Assembly (NCBI GenBank): GCA_016194335.1 | Contig: JACQBR010000017.1 | Coordinates: 25,332 to 89,331, forward strand | Source: Microcaldota archaeon | GTDB taxonomy: Archaea > Micrarchaeota > Micrarchaeia > Norongarragalinales > UBA97 | Length of the DNA: 64,000 nt | Reading direction: 5' to 3' | Part shown: piece after piece, positions 49,553 through 57,268 of the stretch | Numbering within the stretch: the stretch's first letter is position 1 | Layout: the number at the start of each line of letters is the position of its first letter | Position numbers and translations under genes: made by a program | The notes under the pieces: generated by a model | What the model saw: only the letters and a program-made list of their open reading frames with translations | Told to the model about the DNA's origin: nothing | The model's database searches: none

Positions 49553-50881
49553 TTAGCCGCCCAACGCTTTTAACGCATTGAGGTTCGGGATTCCCCTGCT
49601 GAGTTTCTTGAGGAGCCCCCTGTTTCCCCGCAGTCCCTTCATGAGCTTCTGCGCCTTCTCGAAGCTTGACACGACTTCCCGCACTTCGCCTTCCGTCATC
49701 CCCGCGCCTTTCGCCACCCGTTCCTGCCTCTTGGAGTTCTTCATCGCCTCCGGGTGCGTCCGCTCGTAGGGAGTCATGCTCTGCACCGCGGCTTCGAATT
49801 GCTTGAGCTTTTCCTCGCTCTTCCCCAGCATCTCCTCGGGCAGGTCGTACGCGCCCATCATCGCAAGAATGTTCTTGAGGGGGCCCAATTTCCTCATAGA
49901 CCGCATCTGGGAGAGGAAGGTGTTGTAGTCGAGCTTTCCCTCCTCCATCGCCTTTGAAAGCGCCTCATCGTCGCCGACTTCCTTCGCCTTTTCCAGAAGC
50001 CCCTGGAGGTCGGGAAATCCGCACAGGCGCGCGACGTATTTCCTCGCGTCAAAAGGCTCGAGCGCGTCCGGCTTTTCCCCCGTCCCGATAAACGCAACCT
50101 TCGCCCCGCTTGCCCGCACCGCGCTGAGCGCCCCTCCCCCCTTGCCGCTGCCGTCCATCTTGGTGATGATGACGCCGGTGATGCCCACCGTCCTGTTGAA
50201 TTCCTCCGCCTGCCTTCCGGCAACCTGCCCCACGTCCGCGCTTAAAACGAGGTATTTCGCGTCGGGCTTGAAAACTTCATTCAGCGTTTTCAGCTCGTGG
50301 GCAAGCTCGGCGTCAAACGCGCTCCTGCCAGCGGTGTCAAGGACCAAGACGTCGAAATCCTTCAGGGCCACAAGCGCCTCCCGAACAATCTGTTCCGCAT
50401 TCGCGCCCTTCCTTCCGTAAAACCCGCAGTTGAGCTGTTTGGCCCACTGTTCAAGTTGTTCGTGCGCTGCGGGGCGGTGCACGTCGGCAGCAATCAAACC
50501 AATTTTAAGTCCCTTGCCTTGATAAAATTTTGTCAGTTTCGCACATAGCGAAGTTTTACCCGACCCAAAGAGGCCCAATAACATTATCTTCTGCTTCTCA
50601 AGCTTAGGCTCGAACTTCTCCCCGACAAGGTTCACCAATTCCTCGTAAACGACTTTCACGACGTGCTCGCGCGGGCCGTAGAGCGGCGAGGGCTTTTCCC
50701 TAAGCGCCCTTTCCTCGATGCGTTTGGTAAGTTCGAAAACCAGCTTGACGCTCACGTCGCCCGAAATGAGCGCGCGCTGCAGCTCCCTCACGAGTTCCTT
50801 CACCGCCGCCTCGTCAATAAGGGCGCTGCCCGTGATTTTCGCCAATGCCTTGCGAATGCCTTCCCCCAAGTCCATTTCCAT
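49553..50881 (-). CDS. srp54: Signal recognition particle protein SRP54
   Basis: A 442-aa SRP54 GTPase. The N domain (about 1-85) is followed by the G domain with GLFGSGKTSLCAKL, VLDTAGRSAFD and ITKMDGSGKGGG, and the Met-containing M domain at the C-terminus. It binds signal peptides at the ribosome and interacts with FtsY, encoded at 54910. The start is ATG 50881 (or M3). No SRP RNA gene was recognised in this window. Confidence 0.95.
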   Translation of the reverse strand: MEMDLGEGIRKALAKITGSALIDEAAVKELVRELQRALISGDVSVKLVFELTKRIEERALREKPSPLYGPREHVVKVVYEELVNLVGEKFEPKLEKQKIMLLGLFGSGKTSLCAKLTKFYQGKGLKIGLIAADVHRPAAHEQLEQWAKQLNCGFYGRKGANAEQIVREALVALKDFDVLVLDTAGRSAFDAELAHELKTLNEVFKPDAKYLVLSADVGQVAGRQAEEFNRTVGITGVIITKMDGSGKGGGALSAVRASGAKVAFIGTGEKPDALEPFDARKYVARLCGFPDLQGLLEKAKEVGDDEALSKAMEEGKLDYNTFLSQMRSMRKLGPLKNILAMMGAYDLPEEMLGKSEEKLKQFEAAVQSMTPYERTHPEAMKNSKRQERVAKGAGMTEGEVREVVSSFEKAQKLMKGLRGNRGLLKKLSRGIPNLNALKALGG

Positions 50882-50907
50882 TCACGCTCTCTTTAGAAAA
50901 ACAAATT

Positions 50908-51408
50908 CTACAGAATCTTCCTTATCCTCACGTCGGCAACCATCGCAGCTGCCATGATGAGTAAGACAGGCACCAATAGCGAGGGCGCAAACATCGCAAA
51001 GGCGGCAACCGCAATTGCGGCAACCGGAATGGGCAGGCCGCGGTAAAAGCCCTGCCCCGATTGGAATACGTTGTAGTTCGCCAGCCGGACAACGCCCGCA
51101 GCGCCGTAAAGCACCGCCGCAACCACAATGAGCAGGCCGTTCTGGAGGGAAAACGCCAGTGCAATGGGCGCGGCGCCGAAGGAAACCGCGTCGCAAAGTG
51201 AATCCAATTCCCGGCCCAGCGCGTTGTGCGACGAGTCCTCCCGCGCAACCTTGCCGTCGAGAAAGTCGAACACAGCCGCCAAGCCGATGAGCGCCACGGC
51301 GAACTCCGCCTGCCCCGTAAACGCCCTTGACACTGCGGCCACCCCGCAAGCCAATCCTGCGAGAGTGACAAAATCCTTCGCCCCAAGCCCCTCAAAAAGC
51401 GTTTTCAT
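50908..51408 (-). CDS. CDP-alcohol phosphatidyltransferase
   Basis: A 166-aa membrane enzyme. The catalytic signature, DFLDGKVAREDSSHNALGRE followed by LDSLCD, contains the DX2DGX2AR...GX3DX3D arrangement. Four or five membrane segments surround it. It transfers a polar alcohol onto CDP-archaeol, making archaetidyl lipids; the exact head group is uncertain, serine being plausible. Divergent from tRNA-Ile. Confidence 0.9.
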   Translation of the reverse strand: MKTLFEGLGAKDFVTLAGLACGVAAVSRAFTGQAEFAVALIGLAAVFDFLDGKVAREDSSHNALGRELDSLCDAVSFGAAPIALAFSLQNGLLIVVAAVLYGAAGVVRLANYNVFQSGQGFYRGLPIPVAAIAVAAFAMFAPSLLVPVLLIMAAAMVADVRIRKIL

Positions 51409-51456
51409 ACGAATTATTAGCCTACCGAGGCCTAAAAACCCTTTATCGCAAAAGAA

Positions 51457-51669
51457 GGGCTCGTAGCTCAGCCTGGAAGCCCTTTTCTTTCTTTAGCTCC
51501 TCGCGCTTGTTGCGCTCGTCGCGTAAAGAAAGAAAAGCCCTTGGGGAAAAGAAAGAAACGGGTTTGGGCAATCCAGAGCGCTGGTCTTATACGACGCGCA
51601 TCCGTAAAGAATGCGTCAAAGCGCAGCTAGGAAAACCAGATGTCCTGGGTTCAAATCCCAGCGGGCCCA
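51457..51669 (+). tRNA. tRNA-Ile (UAU) with two introns
   Basis: Acceptor GGGCTCG (51457-51463) pairs with CGGGCCC (51662-51668), discriminator A. The anticodon stem is CTGGT (51581-51585)/ACCAG (51635-51639) with loop CTTATA plus A38, so the anticodon is UAU (51588-51590). A 42-nt intron (about 51592-51633) is at the canonical 37/38 site. A second, about 90 nt (about 51477-51568), lies in the D-loop and contains the hairpin repeat. T-arm CTGGG-TTCAAAT-CCCAG. UAU is unusual: most archaea read AUA with a CAU tRNA modified by TiaS. Confidence 0.9.
51482..51537 (+). repeat. Hairpin repeat copy 1, inside the tRNA-Ile intron
   Basis: A 14-bp perfect stem (CTTTTCTTTCTTTA/TAAAGAAAGAAAAG) closes a 28-nt GC-rich loop that contains GCTCCTCGCG and GCTCGTCGCG. 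It is followed by GGGGAAAAGAAAGAAACGGG. The same 56-nt core recurs at 51677. Confidence 0.95.
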
Positions 51670-51670
51670 C

Positions 51671-51738
51671 TCAACGCTTTTCTTTCTTTAGCTCCTCGCG
51701 CTTGTTGCGCTCGTCGCGTAAAGAAAGAAAAGCGTTGA
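51671..51738 (+). repeat. Hairpin repeat copy 2, after the tRNA-Ile gene
   Basis: The same 56-nt core as in the intron (51677-51732), identical in sequence, but here the arms are extended by six nt on each side to TCAACG...CGTTGA, a 20-bp perfect stem. It begins two nt after the tRNA discriminator. The following sequence CGGAAAAGAAAGAATGCC resembles that after copy 1. Confidence 0.95.
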
Positions 51739-51795
51739 CGGAAAAGAAAGAATGCCCCGAAGCATTCGACTAAAAATTAAGAATGGCTGGAGAAA

Positions 51796-52125
51796 ATGCT
51801 GCCGTCTATGAACTCGATTGCGAAAAAGCGCTGCGCCAAGCTATTGCAAATGGCGGCCATAATCCATTCCCAAAACCCCATTCTTTCCAAGCGCTATGTG
51901 GATTTGGCCCGCCGCATCGCCAAGCGCCATCGTTTTCCCTTGGATTCCAAGTCGTTCTGCAAGTCGTGCGGAGTGGTTTTCATCCCCGCAAAAACCCTCA
52001 AGGTGCGCACGAGCGCCAAGGACAAGGTCGTGCTTTACCTCTGCCTCGAGTGCGGGGCGGCGAGGAAGTTCGGCTACGGCAAGCGGGGCCGGCGCGGGCA
52101 AGAAGGCAAACGCCAGCCTATATAA
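51796..52125 (+). CDS. rnp4: RNase P protein subunit Rpp21/Rpr2
   Basis: A 109-aa RNase P component. The helical region KRCAKLLQMAAIIHSQNPIL and SKRYVDLARRIAKRHRFPL is followed by the zinc ribbon (FCKSCGVVFIPA and LYLCLECGAARK). It binds the RNase P RNA and removes tRNA 5' leaders. Start ATG 51796 is preceded by GGCTGGAGA; ATG 51808 is possible. It heads the translation cluster. Confidence 0.93.
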   Translation: MLPSMNSIAKKRCAKLLQMAAIIHSQNPILSKRYVDLARRIAKRHRFPLDSKSFCKSCGVVFIPAKTLKVRTSAKDKVVLYLCLECGAARKFGYGKRGRRGQEGKRQPI

Positions 52126-52233
52126 ATCCTTTTCCGCCCCAATTTCTTTACACGCAGTTTCTTCTTATCGCGGTTTAACGCGATAGACTTTGAAAAGTGT
52201 TTTGCAGTAAGTTGCAAAGAGTATTAGCAGAGA

Positions 52234-52632
52234 GTGTTCCGTTTGAAGGATGCGGTTTTGGTTTTGGCAGAGGACATCAAGTCAGTTCCGGGCATCGTCG
52301 CGCCGGAGTGGGTGCAGTTCGTGAAAAGCGGCAGCCACAACGAGCGCCTAATCCTCGAGCCCGACTTCTGGTTCAAGCGTTGCGCGTCGCTCCTCTTCCA
52401 GCTTGACGAGGGCACGGTGGGCGTGCGCAGCCTGCGCCACAAGTACGGCGCGAAGAACCAGCATACCGTTTCGCGCAGCCACCACCGCGTTGCCGGCGGC
52501 AAGATAATCCGCGTGGCGCTCCAGCAGCTGGAAAAGGCGGGGCTTGCAAAGAAGGAAAAGATTGGCCGGGTCATCGCCCCCGCGGGCAGGGCCCTCGTGC
52601 GCAAGGCGGTTGCCAAGGCTCTCGCGTCATGA
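52234..52632 (+). CDS. rps19e: Ribosomal protein S19e
   Basis: A 132-aa small-subunit protein. It opens MFRLKDAVLVLAEDIKSVPG, with PEWVQFVKSGSHNERL and the later HHRVAGGKIIRVALQQLEKAG region, all characteristic of S19e. Start is GTG 52234. It is followed by the PDCD5-like gene after a short gap. No unusual features were seen. Confidence 0.95.
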   Translation: MFRLKDAVLVLAEDIKSVPGIVAPEWVQFVKSGSHNERLILEPDFWFKRCASLLFQLDEGTVGVRSLRHKYGAKNQHTVSRSHHRVAGGKIIRVALQQLEKAGLAKKEKIGRVIAPAGRALVRKAVAKALAS

Positions 52633-52678
52633 TTTGCGATATTAGGATTTAAGGGAATCAGGTAGTTTTGGGGAAAAC

Positions 52679-52987
52679 ATGCAGCAGGACTCCGTTGCGG
52701 ACGAAGGCACCTACCAAAAGCAGGTTGCCGAATTCCGCAAGAAACGCGAGGCGGAAATGCAGCTCAGGGGAATCCTGCAGCAGATTCTCGCGCCCGACGC
52801 TTACGAGCGGCTTGCCAACATCCAGATGGTCGATGAGGAGTTGTACGCGAAAATCGTCTCCTCCCTCATCACGCTCTACCAGTCAGGGAGGATTTCCTCC
52901 AAGCTCACCGACGAGCAGTTCCGTTCGGTGCTGGGAAAGTTCGCGGGTTCGCAGCGCGAGACGAAAATTAGTTTTGCAAGGAAATAG
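52679..52987 (+). CDS. PDCD5-like DNA-binding protein
   Basis: A 102-aa all-helical protein of the PDCD5/TFAR19 family. The family motif [20 protein letters not shown], then [13 protein letters not shown] and [13 protein letters not shown], is intact. Archaeal members bind DNA and are regularly encoded between S19e and L39e, as here. Role in archaea is not settled. Confidence 0.92.
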   Translation: MQQDSVADEGTYQKQVAEFRKKREAEMQLRGILQQILAPDAYERLANIQMVDEELYAKIVSSLITLYQSGRISSKLTDEQFRSVLGKFAGSQRETKISFARK

Positions 52988-53012
52988 GAATCGAAATTCG
53001 GGGATATTTCAA

Positions 53013-53177
53013 ATGTCGACCAACAAGTCAAAGGAAAAAAAGCTCGCCCTCGCCAAGGCGTCGAGGCAGAATCGCAGGCTTCCGGTGTTCGTCATCGTGA
53101 AGACCAAGCGCAGGGTCTCGCGCAATCCCAAGGCCCGCCACTGGCGGGGAAGGAAGATGGACCTCAAGGTAAAGTAA
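53013..53177 (+). CDS. rpl39e: Ribosomal protein L39e
   Basis: A 54-aa very basic large-subunit protein: [20 protein letters not shown], then [20 protein letters not shown] and [14 protein letters not shown]. This is the L39e pattern of archaea and eukaryotes. It lies in the peptide exit tunnel region. Too short for some gene filters; the ATG at 53013 follows a weak purine stretch. Next to L31e, as usual. Confidence 0.95.
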   Translation: MSTNKSKEKKLALAKASRQNRRLPVFVIVKTKRRVSRNPKARHWRGRKMDLKVK

Positions 53178-53204
53178 GGCAAGGTAAATTCACGAGTGAT
53201 TTTG

Positions 53205-53702
53205 ATGGCTGCGGAAAAGACCGAATCAATAGAGCTCAAGCGCCAGGTCGAGGAGCAGATTAAGCAGGAGGAGCGGCGTGCCGAGGCACAGCAGGCGGCA
53301 GGGCAGCCCGAAGCCAAGAAGGTTGAAGCGAAGCCCGAGCCTTCGAAGAAAGACCAGAAGGAAGAGAAGCCTCCGGCAAAGGCCTCCGACCAAAAGGGCA
53401 ATGCCGAGGAGAAGAAAGCGGGGGAGAAGAAGCCCGATCGCAAGTTCGTCCTCGAACGCATTTACGTAATTCCCCTTTCGAAGGCTTATGAGAAGTCGCG
53501 CTCCCACCGCAACCGCGTGGCCGCAAGCCTCGTGAGGCAGTTTGCCGCAAGGCACGCAAAGACTCCGGAAAAACTCGTGCGCATCTCGCCCTCGATAAGC
53601 CCGCTCATTCTTTCAAGGGGCGCCCGCCGCCCCCCGCGCAGGCTCCGCGTCACAATGCGCAAGGACGACAAGGGAGTGGTGGAAGTCGAGCCGGCAAAGT
53701 AA
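53205..53702 (+). CDS. rpl31e: Ribosomal protein L31e with long N-terminal extension
   Basis: A 165-aa protein whose last ~87 residues are L31e: RKFVLERIYVIPLSKAYEKS, then RSHRNRVAASLVRQFAARHA and ISPSISPLILSRGARRPPR. The preceding ~78 residues are a Lys/Glu/Ala/Gln-rich extension (for example KKDQKEEKPPAKASDQKG), which is absent from usual L31e. It may be a disordered ribosome-surface tail. The start ATG 53205 is chosen over GTG 53196. Confidence 0.92.
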   Translation: MAAEKTESIELKRQVEEQIKQEERRAEAQQAAGQPEAKKVEAKPEPSKKDQKEEKPPAKASDQKGNAEEKKAGEKKPDRKFVLERIYVIPLSKAYEKSRSHRNRVAASLVRQFAARHAKTPEKLVRISPSISPLILSRGARRPPRRLRVTMRKDDKGVVEVEPAK

Positions 53703-53799
53703 TTAATCCCTTTGCCGTCCGTTTAGTTTATGTGTTGCAATCAGCAGCCGTTGTTGAAGGGAAATCCCAAGGGCCATCCTGTCTTCTAGAGTAATTGAA

Positions 53800-54459
53800 A
53801 TGCCTGAAATCTCCAAAGCCTCATTCTTCAACAATCCTTTCGTGGGCCTTTTTTTCAAAACCAGCGACAGGCTCGCCATCCTGCCTTCCACCGCGCCCCC
53901 CAAAGTCGAGGAGCAGGTGGCCTCCACGCTTGGCGCGAAGCCGGTGAAGCTTTTTGTCGACAACTCCCCCCTACTCGGGATATTCTGCGTGATGAATTCA
54001 AACGGTGCCGTGGTATCCTCGTCCGCGTCGCAGGATGAGCTTTCCGTCCTCAAGGCCGAAGGGCTCAACGTGGCGGTTCTCGACCGCCTCTCGCCATCAA
54101 ACAACATCCTTGCCAACGACAACGCCGCGCTCGCGAGCCCGCACATGGGACTTTCGCAAATAAGGGCCGTGCAGGACGCTCTGGGCGTCGAAGTGGTCCA
54201 GCAGAGGATTTCCAACCACTCCCTTCTCGCGCCCACGACCGTGGTTACCAACCGCGGGCTTCTGGCGTACAACGACCTTACTGAAACCGAATTGCGCCAG
54301 CTCGAGCGCATCTTCCGCGTGAGGGGCGCGGTCGGCACGAGCAATGCAGGAACCATATACAACGCCCTCGGGGTGGTGGCGAACAGCAAGGGCGCAGTGG
54401 TGGGGATGGCAACCACCGGTTTTGAGTCGCAGAGGATTTACGAAGCCCTTTTCGGTTGA
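53800..54459 (+). CDS. eif6: Translation initiation factor aIF6
   Basis: A 219-aa five-fold pseudo-symmetric propeller that binds the 50S subunit and prevents premature joining. Family motifs include FFNNPFVGLFFKTSDRLAIL, VVTNRGLLAYNDLTETEL and AVVGMATTGFESQRIYEAL. It lies between L31e and prefoldin, the usual order. Start ATG 53800. Confidence 0.95.
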   Translation: MPEISKASFFNNPFVGLFFKTSDRLAILPSTAPPKVEEQVASTLGAKPVKLFVDNSPLLGIFCVMNSNGAVVSSSASQDELSVLKAEGLNVAVLDRLSPSNNILANDNAALASPHMGLSQIRAVQDALGVEVVQQRISNHSLLAPTTVVTNRGLLAYNDLTETELRQLERIFRVRGAVGTSNAGTIYNALGVVANSKGAVVGMATTGFESQRIYEALFG

Positions 54460-54480
54460 AATTCAAGGGAGGCGATTGCA

Positions 54481-54891
54481 TTGGCAAAGGAACCGCAGCA
54501 GACCGACTCCAGGCGGATGCTCATGGAGCTTCGAACCCTGCAGATGCAGGCCGAAGACGGGGAGCGGCAGCTTGCGGTGCTGCAGGACATGGCGGAGCAA
54601 ACCACGGCCACCATATCAGCCCTCGAAAACCTCCCCCTCGCCACCGGCGCGCTTTTTTCCGCAGGTTCGGGCGTGCTTGTCAAGGCAAGCGCCGACGATT
54701 CGAAGAACGTCCTTGTCGAAGTGGGTGGCGGCGTGGTGATGGAGAAAAGCGTTCCCGACGCCGTGGCATTCCTCCAGCAGCGCCTCGGGCAGGCAGTGGC
54801 CGCCAGCGGCAAGATTCGCGAGCGCAATTCCGCGCTTTCGGGCAGGATTGAGGAGCTCTCCGCATTCCTGCAGCAGGCAGGTTCGCAATAA
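54481..54891 (+). CDS. pfdA: Prefoldin alpha subunit
   Basis: A 136-aa prefoldin alpha. It has paired coiled coils (RTLQMQAEDGERQLAVLQDM at the N-terminal side, IRERNSALSGRIEELSAFLQ at the C-terminal side) around two beta hairpins (NVLVEVGGGVVMEKSVPDA). It captures unfolded proteins for the thermosome. Start is TTG 54481, directly after eIF6 (22 nt gap). No LX ribosomal gene is between them. Confidence 0.92.
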   Translation: MAKEPQQTDSRRMLMELRTLQMQAEDGERQLAVLQDMAEQTTATISALENLPLATGALFSAGSGVLVKASADDSKNVLVEVGGGVVMEKSVPDAVAFLQQRLGQAVAASGKIRERNSALSGRIEELSAFLQQAGSQ

Positions 54892-54909
54892 TTCCCAAGG
54901 TATGCCCTG

Positions 54910-56151
54910 ATGTTCGACCTTCTGAAGAAGAAAATATCCTCATTCGTGCAGTCAATCGCGAATAACGCCAGCCGGCAAGAGGGGGGTGAAAACCCGGCGG
55001 TGCAGGAACAATCTCCCGGAGAGTTGGGGGGAGACGCCCAGCCACATCCGGCGCCCATCGTTTCGCATAAGGCAACTTCAGAAATTCATCACGCTCCGGA
55101 CTCCAATCCCGAAGCCAAGGGCGAATCCCCCAAGGTTCGGGAAGTCCAGGTTGAGCGGGAAGCCGATCGCAGTCAGAAAGTTCACATAACGCCCGAAGTC
55201 CATCACAATCGTGAAATTCAGCAAGTTCAGCCCAAGCAGGATGTTCATCGCGTTCGGGATGTTGCAACCAGGCAGGAAATCCATCACAATCTGGAAGTTG
55301 GGGTTAAGCCGGCCGTGCCTCAAGTTAATGAAGTCAAGATGGAATCGCGGCCAGTTTCCCAACATCACGCGCTTTCGTACCCCACCGCGCAACACATGGT
55401 TGCGCAGCTGCGCGGGAAGCTCGTCGGCGCCCGCGTGAACCGCAGCGACCCGTCGGGGGAAATCAAGGCCGCAATCAGGCAGTCGCTCGTCGGGCTTTTC
55501 GGCGATTCGGACTTCGATTTCTTCAACTACCTTTCGGCGCTCAAGGCGCGCAACGAGGTTGCGGTGGTGCTTTTCGTCGGGCCCAACGGCGCGGGAAAGA
55601 CCACCACCATCGCCAAGATAGCCGACTCGCTTGGAAAGCGCGGTTTCTCCTGCGTGATTTCCGCAAGCGACACGTTCCGCAAGGCGGCAATCGAGCAGGC
55701 GTCTCTCCACGGCGAGAAGCTGGGCGTGCGCGTGGTGAAGCAGACTTACGGGTCCGACCCCACCGCAGTCGCGTTTGACGCGATTGCCCACGCGAAGGCA
55801 AGCAGGTCGGACGTGGTTCTCATCGACACGGCAGGGAGGCAGGAGACCAACGCCAACCTCGTGCGCGAGATGGAAAAGATGGCTCGCGTGCTCCACCCCC
55901 ACCTCAAGCTTTTCGTGGGCGAGGCGGTGGCAGGCAACGCGCTGGCCGAGCAGGCGGCGAGCTTCAACAAGGCAATCTCGCTTGACGGGATCGTCCTTAC
56001 CAAGATGGATTGCGACGCCAAGGGCGGCGGGGCGTTTTCAATCGCGTTTGAAACCAAGCTGCCCATCGTTTTCGTGGGCATCGGCCAGGAGTATGGCGAC
56101 ATCAGGCCTTTCGACGCCGAGTGGTTCGTGGGCAACGTGATGGCCGCGTGA
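54910..56151 (+). CDS. ftsY: SRP receptor FtsY
   Basis: A 413-aa SRP-receptor GTPase. The first 28 residues include a basic helix (LLKKKISSFVQSIANN), then a ~130-residue His/Val/Gln-rich linker with quasi-repeats (VHHNREIQQVQPKQDVHRV, then QEIHHNLEV). The NG domain follows, with FVGPNGAGKTTTIAKIA near residue 218, VLIDTAGRQETNANLV and LTKMDCDAKGGG. It docks SRP54 (49553) at the membrane. The linker is unusual in composition and may be an acid- or metal-sensitive tether. Confidence 0.94.
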   Translation: MFDLLKKKISSFVQSIANNASRQEGGENPAVQEQSPGELGGDAQPHPAPIVSHKATSEIHHAPDSNPEAKGESPKVREVQVEREADRSQKVHITPEVHHNREIQQVQPKQDVHRVRDVATRQEIHHNLEVGVKPAVPQVNEVKMESRPVSQHHALSYPTAQHMVAQLRGKLVGARVNRSDPSGEIKAAIRQSLVGLFGDSDFDFFNYLSALKARNEVAVVLFVGPNGAGKTTTIAKIADSLGKRGFSCVISASDTFRKAAIEQASLHGEKLGVRVVKQTYGSDPTAVAFDAIAHAKASRSDVVLIDTAGRQETNANLVREMEKMARVLHPHLKLFVGEAVAGNALAEQAASFNKAISLDGIVLTKMDCDAKGGGAFSIAFETKLPIVFVGIGQEYGDIRPFDAEWFVGNVMAA

Positions 56152-56208
56152 GGAAAATTTCTTCCCGTCATTGGGAGACTTAAGAATTCAGGAGAGTGAA
56201 TAGAAAGC

Positions 56209-56718
56209 ATGAGAAGGTTTGGCGGAAGGGACAGGGAAGACCGCGGTGGCGGCGGGCGCTTCGGCGGACGCAGGGACGACTACGGCGACGGCGGCGACCG
56301 CGGCTATGGCAGGCTTGGCGGTGGCGGCGGCCACGGCGGAGACCGGGGCGGCGGCAGCCACGGCGGCGGAAGCGGCGGGATGTCCGGCGGCTTTGAAAAA
56401 CCCGTGAAGGAAGGCCAGGAATACGACGTTACGATAGAGGCGGTAGGCGCGAAGGGTGACGGCGTTTGCAAGGTGAACAACTTCGTAGTGTTCGTTCCCG
56501 GCGTCCAGGCGGGCCAGAAGCTCCACATCCGCGTGACGAAAGTCTTCAACCGCTTTGCGGTGGGCGAGGACACCGGCAGCGCGCCCGGAGCGGCAGCGGC
56601 ACCCGCGGACGAGGCACCCCCACAATCCGGGTCCGAAGCCCCTGCCGAAGAGTCGGAGAAAGGTTCGGAAGAGGAGTCCGAAGAAGGCGAATCCGAAGTG
56701 GAGGAAGGCACGGGGTAA
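56209..56718 (+). CDS. TRAM-domain protein with Gly/Arg head and acidic tail
   Basis: A 169-aa protein. Residues 1-60 are Gly/Arg/Asp-rich (RGG-like), residues about 64-120 are a TRAM domain (KEGQEYDVTIEAVGAKGDGV, VNNFVVFVPGVQAGQKLHIR), and the last ~45 residues are a Glu/Ser/Pro tail. TRAM proteins bind RNA, especially tRNA or mRNA under cold stress. Both disordered flanks resemble condensate-forming proteins. It ends the translation operon. Confidence 0.88.
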   Translation: MRRFGGRDREDRGGGGRFGGRRDDYGDGGDRGYGRLGGGGGHGGDRGGGSHGGGSGGMSGGFEKPVKEGQEYDVTIEAVGAKGDGVCKVNNFVVFVPGVQAGQKLHIRVTKVFNRFAVGEDTGSAPGAAAAPADEAPPQSGSEAPAEESEKGSEEESEEGESEVEEGTG

Positions 56719-56726
56719 ATCCCGCG

Positions 56727-56785
56727 TCTCGCCCCCTTTCTTTTTTTAATTTTTTTTTTCTTTTGATTTTTTTTATTGAGCAGCT
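56727..56785 (+). terminator. T-rich terminator after the translation operon
   Basis: A long poly-T stretch (CTTTCTTTTTTTAATTTT... with a later TTTTTTTTATTG) follows the TRAM gene. Archaeal polymerases terminate at such T-tracts without a required hairpin. Confidence 0.6.
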
Positions 56786-57268
56786 CACCCAGTTGCTTCT
56801 TTTCATTTCCTGATTTTTTCCTTCATTTGTCCCGTGTTTTTTCTTCAGTCGCTTCCTTTCTTACGCCCGTTTGACACAATTATTTTGCGAAAACCCCCTC
56901 GTGAAAAATTTGAAGCTCCTCAAGAAATACCTCGCGCATTTGACACTTTCCATCGTGCACCTCAAAAACGAGCGGAAAAAGACTTTCGTCAGCAACTTTT
57001 CGGATGAAATGAGAGCATTTTTCGGCAATTTCCTGCAAAAATACGTGAAAACAAGTCTCGCAGACTGGTTGTAAGCCAAAGTGTCAAATGGCGTTAGGGC
57101 TGAAAACCAGCGAAAGCCCGACTCAAAGTGTCAAACTCAAGTTTCCTACTTTAATTCGCCTTATTTGCTTAAATTCCCCATTTCGAACGCCTTTATGGCC
57201 GGCAGCAATTTTGTCCCAGTCCAGCCAATTAAATACCTTTTGAGCGCTATCCTATTTTTGAAACATAC
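56786..57268. other. Long A/T-rich intergenic island with GTGTCAAA boxes
   Basis: About 480 nt before thrS with low GC relative to neighbours. TTTGACAC occurs at 56870-56877 and 56939-56946; its complement GTGTCAAA occurs at 57081-57088 and 57128-57135. ATTTGACACTTT and AAAGTGTCAAAT form a 12-bp inverted repeat 128 nt apart. A frame of 67 codons (56871-57074) lies inside but is weak, and an opposite-strand frame overlaps it. A TATA-like ATTAAATACC (57228-57237) is the likely thrS promoter. The remainder holds nothing recognised. Confidence 0.5.

Noticed and set aside
51507..51773. 88-codon plus-strand frame spanning tRNA-Ile
   Set aside because: It consists of translated hairpin repeat and tRNA sequence, with a repeated LLRSSRKERKAL string produced by the duplicated hairpin. 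Not a gene.
56871..57074. Possible 67-aa plus-strand protein in the A/T-rich island
   Set aside because: No ribosome-binding site or family pattern, and an overlapping minus-strand frame of similar size exists; more likely incidental within the box array.
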